Below are positions 19,782 to 27,764 of a DNA stretch of 64,000 nt, in pieces; positions within the stretch are counted from its first letter, which is position 1, and each line of letters opens with the position of its first letter. Source of the DNA: Flavobacterium sp. MedPE-SWcel (GTDB lineage: Bacteria; Bacteroidota; Bacteroidia; Flavobacteriales; Flavobacteriaceae); the NCBI GenBank assembly GCA_001874325.1, contig MPCW01000004.1, forward strand, positions 62,001 to 126,000, given 5' to 3'. The notes below the pieces were generated by a model. The model saw only the letters and a list, made by a program, of their open reading frames with translations. It was not told where the DNA came from and did no database searches. A program made the position numbers and the translations under genes.

Positions 19782-19818
19782 AAACAAAAAGGACGCTCTT
19801 AGAGCGTCCTTTTTGTTT
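19782..19818. terminator. Intrinsic terminator
   Basis: AAACAAAAAGGACGCTCTTAGAGCGTCCTTTTTGTTT. Confidence 0.9.
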
Positions 19819-19909
19819 AAGGTAAATTACATAAAAACTGCAATTTAAGAATAGCATTGTTTTAAGAAATTCTTAAAAAGAGGTATCTTCGCATTGCAAA
19901 AAGCAAAAA

Positions 19910-19950
19910 AGTTGATTAATAAGTGTAACAATCTACACGATTAATCAACT
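19910..19950 (+). other. Long inverted repeat in 5' region of S46 peptidase gene
   Basis: AGTTGATTAAT-aa-GTGTA-acaatc-TACAC-g-ATTAATCAACT; 11-bp plus 5-bp perfect arms, no T tract afterwards. Confidence 0.7.
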
Positions 19951-19990
19951 AATTGATTTTAACCTAACTATTAACCTTTATTCAATCAAG

Positions 19991-22138
19991 TTGATGAAAA
20001 AATTAATTTTATTCCTTACCATGTTTATCATGGTATTGCCAGTAAGAGCAGACGAAGGAATGTGGTTCTTAATGTTCATAGAACGTTTAAACCACAGAGA
20101 TATGCAAAAAATGGGCTTACAGCTTACAGCTGAAGAGATTTATAGCATAAATAATCACAGTTTAAAAGATGCCATTGTTCAGTTTGATGGTGGTTGTACT
20201 GCAGAGCTAATATCTAAAGATGGTTTAGTATTAACTAACCACCACTGTGGGTACGGTGCTATTGCTGAATTATCTACACCAGAAGCAAACTACTTAAAGA
20301 ATGGTTTTTGGGCTGCTGATCGTAAAGGAGAGTTAAAGCCAAGTTCATTATACGTTCGTTTCTTTGTAAGAATGGACGATGTATCTAAAAGGATACTAGG
20401 TCAGGTAAATGATAGCATGACTGAAGCTGAAAGAGAAAGAGCGATCAACCAAGAAATTGCTCGTATTGAAAAAGAAAATAACGATGGAGGTAGATATACT
20501 GTGTCAGTACGTTCTTTTTTCCAAGGTAACGAGTACTACTATTTCGTTTACGAAGATTATAAAGATGTACGTTTAGTAGGTACGCCACCAGAAAGTATCG
20601 GGAAATTTGGTGGAGATACTGATAACTGGGAATGGCCACGTCATACAGGAGATTTCTCTATGTTCCGTATTTATGCAGATAAAGATGGTAACCCAGCAGA
20701 ATATTCTACAGACAATGTTCCTTTACACCCTAAGCACCACCTTCCAGTAAGTTTAAAAGGTGTTCAAGAAAACGATTTTGCAATGATTTTGGGTTATCCA
20801 GGTCGTACTAACCGTTGGATGCCAGCAGGAGGTATAGAGCAAAATGTTAAGTTTGCTTACCCAGCATGGGTAGAGTCATCTAAACTAGGAATGGATAAGA
20901 TGAAAGTACATATGGACGAAAAAGATGAGGTTCGTCTTAACTATGCTTCACAATATGCACAAGTAGCAAACTATTGGAAGAACCGTCAAGGTATGATAGA
21001 TGCACTTACGCAACATAAAACAGCAGCAACTAAAGCTAAAGCTGAGAAGAAATTTAATAAGTGGGCAAACAAGAAAAAGAATAAAGAAAAGTATGGAGAT
21101 GTTATCGCTACGATAAATAACTACTATGCTAAAACAAACGAAAAAGCACGCCACGATAATTACCTAATAGGTTTATTACGTACAAGTACTTTTTCTGTAT
21201 TACCATATAGTGTAGGTAGAGGTCTTGAGGCATATGCAAATGCTAATGAAAACGGACGTGCTGCTATGTTGCCACAAATTAAGGCTGCTATAGATGCGGA
21301 ATACAAAACACTTTACTTACCATTAGAGAAAGATGTACTTTCTGCTCAGTTAAACATGTACGCTACAAAATCTAAAGGATACCCAGTAGCAGTATATATT
21401 GATGAGTTAGGTAAGAATACAAATTATGACTATAGTCAGTTTGTAGAGAAAGCTTTTGAAGCTAGTATCTTTGCTAGTAAAGAAAAAGTTATGGCTTGGA
21501 TAGAAAATCCAAATAAAGATGCACTTAACGAAGATCCTTTATATAGATTATCTGGAGCTATAATAGCACAGTATAGAGCTAAAACTGATGAGCAAGCACA
21601 ACTTAGTGCAGATTATGCTAAAGCATTCCGTTTATTAGTACAAGGTATGAGAGAAGCAAACCCTAAAGCTAAATACTACCCAGATGCAAACAGTACACTA
21701 CGTTTAACATACGGTAAAGTAAGATCACTTCCTGCTGATGAAAGAAATGATGCTGAAGTGAACTACTATACTACTATGAAAGGTGAAGTAGCTAAGTACA
21801 AGCCAAACGATCAAGAATTTGACCTTCCAAAAAGATTAATAGAATTATATAACGATAAAGACTTTGGTCAGTATGCTGATAAAGCAGGTTACATGCCAGT
21901 AAACTTCCTTACAGATAATGATATTACAGGAGGTAACTCAGGTTCACCAGTACTTAACGGTAAAGGAGAACTTATCGGTTTAGCATTTGATGGTAATATC
22001 GAAGCTATGGCAGGTGATGTTATTTTTGATAAAGATCTACAAAGAACAATTAATGTAGATATTCGTTACGTACTTTGGGTTATTGATAGATTCTCTAACG
22101 CTAAGCATATTGTTGACGAAATGACACTTGTTAAATAA
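19991..22138 (+). CDS. S46 family serine peptidase (dipeptidyl-peptidase 7/11 type)
   Basis: 715 aa with signal peptide; TNHHCGYGAIAELS and NFLTDNDITGGNSGSPVLNGKGELIGLAFDGN catalytic motifs. Confidence 0.93.
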   Translation: MMKKLILFLTMFIMVLPVRADEGMWFLMFIERLNHRDMQKMGLQLTAEEIYSINNHSLKDAIVQFDGGCTAELISKDGLVLTNHHCGYGAIAELSTPEANYLKNGFWAADRKGELKPSSLYVRFFVRMDDVSKRILGQVNDSMTEAERERAINQEIARIEKENNDGGRYTVSVRSFFQGNEYYYFVYEDYKDVRLVGTPPESIGKFGGDTDNWEWPRHTGDFSMFRIYADKDGNPAEYSTDNVPLHPKHHLPVSLKGVQENDFAMILGYPGRTNRWMPAGGIEQNVKFAYPAWVESSKLGMDKMKVHMDEKDEVRLNYASQYAQVANYWKNRQGMIDALTQHKTAATKAKAEKKFNKWANKKKNKEKYGDVIATINNYYAKTNEKARHDNYLIGLLRTSTFSVLPYSVGRGLEAYANANENGRAAMLPQIKAAIDAEYKTLYLPLEKDVLSAQLNMYATKSKGYPVAVYIDELGKNTNYDYSQFVEKAFEASIFASKEKVMAWIENPNKDALNEDPLYRLSGAIIAQYRAKTDEQAQLSADYAKAFRLLVQGMREANPKAKYYPDANSTLRLTYGKVRSLPADERNDAEVNYYTTMKGEVAKYKPNDQEFDLPKRLIELYNDKDFGQYADKAGYMPVNFLTDNDITGGNSGSPVLNGKGELIGLAFDGNIEAMAGDVIFDKDLQRTINVDIRYVLWVIDRFSNAKHIVDEMTLVK

Positions 22139-22163
22139 TTAGATTAATTATTTGTTCAAATAT

Positions 22164-22191
22164 AAAACGTCTCGCAATTGCGAGACGTTTT
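22164..22191 (+). terminator. Intrinsic terminator
   Basis: AAAACGTCTCGCAATTGCGAGACGTTTTTTT. Confidence 0.9.
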
Positions 22192-22221
22192 TTTATGTTT
22201 CATAGTCATCAGTAGTTTTAG

Positions 22222-22229
22222 TACTTTTG
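22222..22229 (+). promoter_or_regulatory. -7 promoter box TACTTTTG
   Basis: TAnnTTTG match 18 nt upstream of ATG 22248; it overlaps the track's earlier TTG start, arguing against that start. Confidence 0.45.
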
Positions 22230-22247
22230 AAGAAATTATCTATAAAT

Positions 22248-23606
22248 ATGCGTACACATTTTATTGCAATAGGTGGTGCAGCAATGCACAACCTTGCATT
22301 AGCACTTAATGAGAAAGGATATAAAGTAACGGGTAGTGATGATGCTATATTCGAACCATCGCGCACACGTTTAGAAAGTAAAGGATTACTACCTGTTAAA
22401 ACAGGATGGTTTCCAGAGAAAATAACTACAGATATAGAGGCAATAATATTAGGGATGCACGCTAAGGCAGATAACCCTGAATTATTGAAAGCACAAGAGC
22501 TAGGGTTAAAAATCTATTCATATCCAGAATTTTTATATGAGCAATGTAAAAATAAGACTCGTGTAGTAATAGGTGGCTCACACGGTAAAACTACCATAAC
22601 AAGTATGATATTACATGTAATGCATTATCATGAAATAGATGTAGACTATATGGTAGGGGCGCAATTAGAAGGGTTTGATACTATGGTACGCCTTACCGAA
22701 GAAAATGATTTTATAGTGCTAGAAGGAGATGAATATTTATCGTCGCCAATGGATAGACGACCGAAGTTTCATTTATACCAACCTAATATTGCCTTGATAA
22801 GTGGTATAGCTTGGGATCATATTAATGTGTTTCCTACGTATGAAAACTATGTGGAGCAGTTTGAAATATTTGTAGAGCAAATAACTAAGGGAGGTATTTT
22901 AGTATATAATGAAGATGATGCTGAGGTAAAACGTGTTGCAGAAACATCGGCTAACCCTATACGTAAAATGCTATATCAAACTCCAGAATACTCAGTTGAA
23001 GATGGGGTTACTTATCTTGAAACTCCAGAGGGTGCTATGCCTATAGAAGTTTTTGGAGAACATAACTTAAACAATCTTGCGGGTGCGAAATGGATATGTC
23101 AGAATATGGGAGTTGACGAAGCTGATTTTTATGAAGCAATTTCAACATTTAAAGGAGCAAGTAAGCGTCTTGAAAAAATTGCCGAAAAAGGAAATAATGT
23201 AGCGTATAAAGATTTTGCACATTCACCTAGTAAAGTGGCAGCGACAACTAAAGCAGTAAAGGAGCAATACCCAGACCGTACACTTGTAGCTTGTTTAGAG
23301 TTACATACTTATAGTAGTCTTAATGCTGAGTTTTTAAAAGAATATGAAGGAGCGTTGAGTAGTGCAGATATTCCAGTTGTGTTTTATTCGCCAGATGCAG
23401 TTAAAATAAAACAACTTGAAGAAGTTACTTACGATCAGATAGCAAAAGCATTTAATCGTGAAGATTTAATTATCTATACAAATCCTGATGAGTTTAAAGA
23501 ATACCTTTTCAGTTTGAAAAAACAAGATAAAGGCACGGCATTATTACTAATGAGTTCAGGTAATTATGGCGGGCTTAATTTTGATGAAGTTAAAACATTA
23601 TTATAG
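22248..23606 (+). CDS. mpl: UDP-N-acetylmuramate:L-alanyl-gamma-D-glutamyl-meso-diaminopimelate ligase (Mpl-type Mur ligase)
   Basis: MRTHFIAIGGAAMHNLALAL; GSHGKTTITSMILH; DFAHSPSKVAATTKAV; Mur ligase family. Confidence 0.85.
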   Translation: MRTHFIAIGGAAMHNLALALNEKGYKVTGSDDAIFEPSRTRLESKGLLPVKTGWFPEKITTDIEAIILGMHAKADNPELLKAQELGLKIYSYPEFLYEQCKNKTRVVIGGSHGKTTITSMILHVMHYHEIDVDYMVGAQLEGFDTMVRLTEENDFIVLEGDEYLSSPMDRRPKFHLYQPNIALISGIAWDHINVFPTYENYVEQFEIFVEQITKGGILVYNEDDAEVKRVAETSANPIRKMLYQTPEYSVEDGVTYLETPEGAMPIEVFGEHNLNNLAGAKWICQNMGVDEADFYEAISTFKGASKRLEKIAEKGNNVAYKDFAHSPSKVAATTKAVKEQYPDRTLVACLELHTYSSLNAEFLKEYEGALSSADIPVVFYSPDAVKIKQLEEVTYDQIAKAFNREDLIIYTNPDEFKEYLFSLKKQDKGTALLLMSSGNYGGLNFDEVKTLL

Positions 23607-23631
23607 TAAATATTAATGATGTATGGTAATA

Positions 23632-23660
23632 AAATAAGGGAGCTAAAAGCTCCCTTATTT
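23632..23660. terminator. Bidirectional terminator overlapping the DUF1287 stop codon
   Basis: AAATAAGGGAGCT-AAA-AGCTCCCTTATTT followed by T-rich sequence. Confidence 0.85.
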
Positions 23661-24224
23661 TTTATATCTATAATGTCCTGTAATAGTGTAATTGAAAAGA
23701 CAATCTTCGAGCTCTTGACCGCGACCTATGTTGTGTACTAACTTATAACGTTTTCCATCACTAGATTTTTTATTTACTACTATACCAATATGGGGCATGT
23801 TTCCAGCTAACATCCATGTTACAATATCACCAGGTTTATAATCTTGAGCATTTTCAGAAATAGATAAGGATTTCCCTTTTCTACTAAAAAATGTTTGTAA
23901 GTTAGGTACACGTCTATGATCGATATTAGTGTCAGTACGTTTTAACCCCCAGTTTTTAGGATATTTAGAGAAATTAGCCTTCATGTCTTCGTGTACTTCT
24001 TTTTGTAAATCGATGCCTAGTTTACGATAAGCTCTAATTACAACATCGGTACAAACACCTTTGTTTTTTGCTACATCTCCATTAGGGTAAGGTATTTTAC
24101 AATAACTCCCATCATATACCACATGATCTTTAGTGAGTGATATAGCAGCGTTAGAAAGCCTTTCGGCAAAATTGTCCTGAATAGGGTTTATCAACAAGAA
24201 TAATAAAAGTACAAAATGTTTCAT
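23655..24224 (-). CDS. DUF1287 domain-containing exported protein
   Basis: Signal peptide; 'IPYPNGDVAKNKGVCTDVVIRAYRKLGIDLQKEVHEDMK' and 'GDIVTWMLAGNMPHIGIVV'. Confidence 0.9.
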   Translation of the reverse strand: MKHFVLLLFLLINPIQDNFAERLSNAAISLTKDHVVYDGSYCKIPYPNGDVAKNKGVCTDVVIRAYRKLGIDLQKEVHEDMKANFSKYPKNWGLKRTDTNIDHRRVPNLQTFFSRKGKSLSISENAQDYKPGDIVTWMLAGNMPHIGIVVNKKSSDGKRYKLVHNIGRGQELEDCLFNYTITGHYRYKK

Positions 24225-24323
24225 GCTAGTTGGTTTGTTATCAAAACGTAAGGATTCTTATTTGTAGTATAGTTCTTTTAAGAATAACTATATTCGTAAC
24301 TCAACTATCTAAATATTACTATG
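24177..24323. repeat. Copy A of a roughly 145-bp imperfect direct repeat (DUF1287 5' end plus divergent promoter region)
   Basis: Collinear with 24646-24792 at offset 469; shares long blocks such as 'catgctagttggtttgttatcaaaacgtaaggat' and ends at an ATG in both copies. Confidence 0.88.
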
Positions 24324-24587
24324 GAAAAACTAAAATTTTATTCTGATTTGGTTCCAACAGAAGAAAATAACCTCACAATTAAGACCCAAAACGGTGTTTT
24401 ATTAAGAGATGTAAGAAAATTCATCGAAGATAATTTTATTGAAAACTTTAGCTTTTTAGAGCTTTTTTATGATTCAAATACAGATAAAATAAGAGTCAAT
24501 AAAATAGAGGGCTGTTTGGAAGATAAGTATTCAGATTTTACAACAAAAATATCAAATAGTCAGTATGGGTGCTTATTTGAGTTTTAA
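24321..24587 (+). CDS. Orphan hypothetical protein (88 aa)
   Basis: Intact ORF preceded by the duplicated radC promoter region; no recognised family. Confidence 0.55.
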   Translation: MEKLKFYSDLVPTEENNLTIKTQNGVLLRDVRKFIEDNFIENFSFLELFYDSNTDKIRVNKIEGCLEDKYSDFTTKISNSQYGCLFEF

Positions 24588-24645
24588 ATTATACATAATA
24601 CGATATAAATAGGAAGTCAATCATGTTATAACATCAGAAGGGTTT

Positions 24646-24792
24646 CTAAATAGAGTTTATCAATAAGAATAGTAAAAGTACAAAATGCTTCATGCTAGTT
24701 GGTTTGTTATCAAAACGTAAGGATGTTTAAGTGTAGTATGATTCTTTTTAAGAATAATTATATTCGCAAACCAACCGTTTAATATTACTATG
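24646..24792. repeat. Copy B of the roughly 145-bp direct repeat, native radC promoter region
   Basis: See copy A; terminates at radC ATG 24790. Confidence 0.88.
24649..24693 (-). pseudogene. Truncated 5' fragment of the DUF1287 gene
   Basis: Reverse strand reads MKHFVLLLFLLINS..., matching MKHFVLLLFLLINP of the intact gene, then homology stops. Confidence 0.7.
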
Positions 24793-25488
24793 AAGGAAAT
24801 ACAAAGCTCATTCCCTATAAAAGATTGGGCAGAAGATGATAAGCCTCGCGAAAAATTAATGCTAAAAGGTAAGTCTACTTTAAGCGATGCCGAATTGATA
24901 GCTATTCTTATAGGCTCGGGTAATCGCAATGAAAGTGCTGTAGAGCTTAGTAAACGTGTGCTTGCTAGTAGTAAGAACAATTTGAATACCTTAGGGAAAC
25001 AATCATTACAGCAATTAATGGAGTTTAAAGGAATAGGAGAAGCAAAGGCTATAACTATTGCTGCTGCCATGGAACTAGGGCGTAGACGTAGAGCAGAAGA
25101 AGCCCTAGTTTTAGAAGAAATTACATATAGCAAGGCTATTTTCAGGATTATGCAACCTATTATTGGCGAATTGCCTCACGAAGAGTTCTGGATTATTTAT
25201 TTAAATAATTCGAATAAAGTAATCTATAAAAGGCAATTAAGTAAAGGTGGTATTACCAGTACAGTTGTTGATGTGCGTATTGTATTTAAAACAGCATTAG
25301 AGCAAAATGCGGTGAGTATAATATTAGTTCATAACCATCCCTCAGGAAAGTTAGAAGCAAGTGAAGATGATAAGAAAATAACAAGACAGTTAAAAGTAGC
25401 AGGGCATAGCTTAGATATTAAAATACAAGATCATGTAATTATAAGTGAAAACGGGTATTTTAGTTTTGCTGACGAAGGTATTTTGTAG
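24790..25488 (+). CDS. radC: RadC family protein (JAB/MPN domain)
   Basis: HNHPSGKLEASEDD JAMM motif; helix-hairpin-helix MEFKGIGEAKA. Confidence 0.95.
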   Translation: MKEIQSSFPIKDWAEDDKPREKLMLKGKSTLSDAELIAILIGSGNRNESAVELSKRVLASSKNNLNTLGKQSLQQLMEFKGIGEAKAITIAAAMELGRRRRAEEALVLEEITYSKAIFRIMQPIIGELPHEEFWIIYLNNSNKVIYKRQLSKGGITSTVVDVRIVFKTALEQNAVSIILVHNHPSGKLEASEDDKKITRQLKVAGHSLDIKIQDHVIISENGYFSFADEGIL

Positions 25489-25580
25489 TCTTTTTATTTT
25501 ATTATAAATCAAACGAATTTAGTCAATAAATTAAATTTAACATATCTTTATTATGTAGATATAATTTATAGCTGTAGTTT

Positions 25581-25596
25581 TGAAACGTTCATTTCA
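25581..25596. promoter_or_regulatory. Putative TetR operator O1
   Basis: TGAAACGTTCATTTCA near-palindrome 8 bp before tetR ATG; similar to 26204-26219. Confidence 0.65.
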
Positions 25597-25604
25597 GTTA
25601 ACGT

Positions 25605-26186
25605 ATGCCAAGGGTAGAAACATTTAATAAAGAGTTCGTTTTAAAGCAAGCCATCGAAGTATTTCACGATAAGGGATATAACGCTACATCTATGCAAGAC
25701 TTGGTTGATGCTACTGGTTTGAACAGATCGAGTATATATAATTCATTTGGTAGTAAACTTGATTTGTATATGGAATGTTTAAAAACATATCAAGGAAAAT
25801 ATGCCGTAAAGATTTCAAATATTTTAGAAGGAGCAGAGAATTCTCTAAATGCTATTGAGCTTCTCTTTGAACTGTACTTACAAGAGATTATTAGTGATGA
25901 AGAGGATAAAGGATGTATGATAACCAACTGTACATCTGAAATGGCAAATCAACAAACTTGTGTTACTCGGTTTTTAAATAGTAATCAAGAGTCATTTCTT
26001 TCTTTATTAGAGGAATTGGTTTTTAAAGGACAACAAGAATCAGTTTTTAATACTATTAGAACGCCTAGAGAGTACGCATTATACCTGTTCTCTTCTATTC
26101 AAGGGTTTAGAACGGCAGGTATTTTAATGTCAAACAAAAAAGACTTACAAGTTATTGTAAAAACAATTATACAAACATTAATCTAA
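25605..26186 (+). CDS. TetR/AcrR family transcriptional regulator
   Basis: N-terminal HTH: IEVFHDKGYNATSMQDLVDATGLNRSSIYNSFGSKLDLY. Confidence 0.93.
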   Translation: MPRVETFNKEFVLKQAIEVFHDKGYNATSMQDLVDATGLNRSSIYNSFGSKLDLYMECLKTYQGKYAVKISNILEGAENSLNAIELLFELYLQEIISDEEDKGCMITNCTSEMANQQTCVTRFLNSNQESFLSLLEELVFKGQQESVFNTIRTPREYALYLFSSIQGFRTAGILMSNKKDLQVIVKTIIQTLI

Positions 26187-26203
26187 ATTTTTTTAATCAA
26201 ATC

Positions 26204-26219
26204 TGAAACGATCGTTTCA
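26204..26219. promoter_or_regulatory. Putative TetR operator O2
   Basis: Perfect 16-bp palindrome TGAAACGATCGTTTCA between tetR and the SDR gene. Confidence 0.75.
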
Positions 26220-26235
26220 ATTTAAAATGCTTATT

Positions 26236-26985
26236 ATGGGTAAATTAAAAAACAAAGTAGCTGTAATTACAGGTGCAAACAGTGGAATTGGTTTAGCAAC
26301 AGCTAAACTTTATTTAAAAGAAGGTGCAAAAGTGGTACTTTCAGGAAGAAGACAAGAAGCACTAGATGAAGCCGTAAAAGGTTTAGAAGGTGATTTTATT
26401 ACAGTTTTAGCAGACGTTTCTAAAGCAGACGATAATGTTAAGTTGATTAATGAAGCAACAAATCGTTTTGGTAAAATAGATATTCTATTTTTAAATGCAG
26501 GTATAGCACCTGTTTCACCAACTACAGATGTTACCGAAGATCATTATAACGAAGTTTTCGATATTAATGTAAAAGGGCCTATTTTAGCCACTAAAGAGGC
26601 ATTACCACAAATGAATGATGGAGGATCTATTTTATTTACAAGTTCTATTGTTAATAAAAGAGGTTTCGATGGTTTAGGAGTTTATTCAGCAAGTAAAGGC
26701 GCGTTAGGTGCTTTTGCAAGAGTTTTAACTTCAGAAGTGCGTTCTAGAAACATCCGAGTAAATTCGATTGCTCCAGGACCAATAGAGACACCTATTTATG
26801 GTAAAATGGGATTACCAGAAGATGTTGTTCAAGAAATGGGTAAAGGGTTTGCAGCACAAGTTCCATTGGCTAGATTTGGAGCTTCAGAAGAGGTTGCTAA
26901 CGTTGCTTTATTTTTAGCTTCAGATGAAGCATCGTATATCAATGGTGCTGAATTAGAAGTAGATGGAGGACTAAGCCAAGTATAA
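26236..26985 (+). CDS. SDR family oxidoreductase
   Basis: GANSGIGLATA cofactor motif; YSASKGALGAFAR catalytic YxxxK; ATG 26236 (MGKLKNK) or upstream 26227. Confidence 0.93.
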   Translation: MGKLKNKVAVITGANSGIGLATAKLYLKEGAKVVLSGRRQEALDEAVKGLEGDFITVLADVSKADDNVKLINEATNRFGKIDILFLNAGIAPVSPTTDVTEDHYNEVFDINVKGPILATKEALPQMNDGGSILFTSSIVNKRGFDGLGVYSASKGALGAFARVLTSEVRSRNIRVNSIAPGPIETPIYGKMGLPEDVVQEMGKGFAAQVPLARFGASEEVANVALFLASDEASYINGAELEVDGGLSQV

Positions 26986-27008
26986 ATAATAGCTTTATAA
27001 TATTTTAT

Positions 27009-27045
27009 AACCTGAGTTTGATTAATAATCTAACTCAGGTTTTTG
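27009..27045 (+). terminator. Intrinsic terminator
   Basis: AACCTGAGTT-n13-AACTCAGGTT followed by TTTG. Confidence 0.75.
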
Positions 27046-27134
27046 TCGTTAAAATACAACATAGTTTTAGGAAATATGATATTTTATAATCGTTCTATTT
27101 TGCCTAACTTGCAAGGCATATAAATGGTTATTGC

Positions 27135-27764
27135 ATGATAAGCACAAAGAACATTCATTTTTCTTACGGGAAAGGAACTAAGTTTGATTTCCCAGATATA
27201 ACGGCACAAGATGGTGATACGTTATTGATAACAGGAGGCTCAGGTAAAGGTAAAACAACTTTATTGCATCTTTTAGGTGGTTTGCTAAAACCACAATCAG
27301 GAGAAATACATATAGAGGATACTAATATAGCGACACTTTCAGATAAAAAGTTAGATCATTTTCGTGGTAAAAATATAGGTTTGGTTTTGCAACAATCTTA
27401 TTTTGTTGCATCACTTAATGTGCTAGAAAATGTAGCTTTAGCATCGTGGTTAGCTACAGGAAAACAAGCTACAGAAAAAGCAAAAGAATTGTTAGAGCAA
27501 TTGGGGCTTAAAGATCAATTACAAAAACTACCATCACAGTTAAGTATTGGTCAGCAGCAACGTGTGTCTATAGCACGTGCGCTTATAAATGAACCAAAAT
27601 TACTTTTGGCAGATGAACCTACATCGAGTTTAGATGATGAAAATGCAGTTATAGTAGCCGATATGCTTTCGGGTTTAGCAAAGCAGTATGGTACTGCACT
27701 AGTAATTGTAACACACGACCAGAGATTAAAAGAACGTTTTTCTAACCAAATTACTTTATCATGA
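27135..27764 (+). CDS. ABC transporter ATP-binding protein (LolD/MacB-like)
   Basis: GGSGKGKTTLLH Walker A; LSIGQQQRVSIARAL signature; LLADEPTSSLD. Confidence 0.93.
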   Translation: MISTKNIHFSYGKGTKFDFPDITAQDGDTLLITGGSGKGKTTLLHLLGGLLKPQSGEIHIEDTNIATLSDKKLDHFRGKNIGLVLQQSYFVASLNVLENVALASWLATGKQATEKAKELLEQLGLKDQLQKLPSQLSIGQQQRVSIARALINEPKLLLADEPTSSLDDENAVIVADMLSGLAKQYGTALVIVTHDQRLKERFSNQITLS

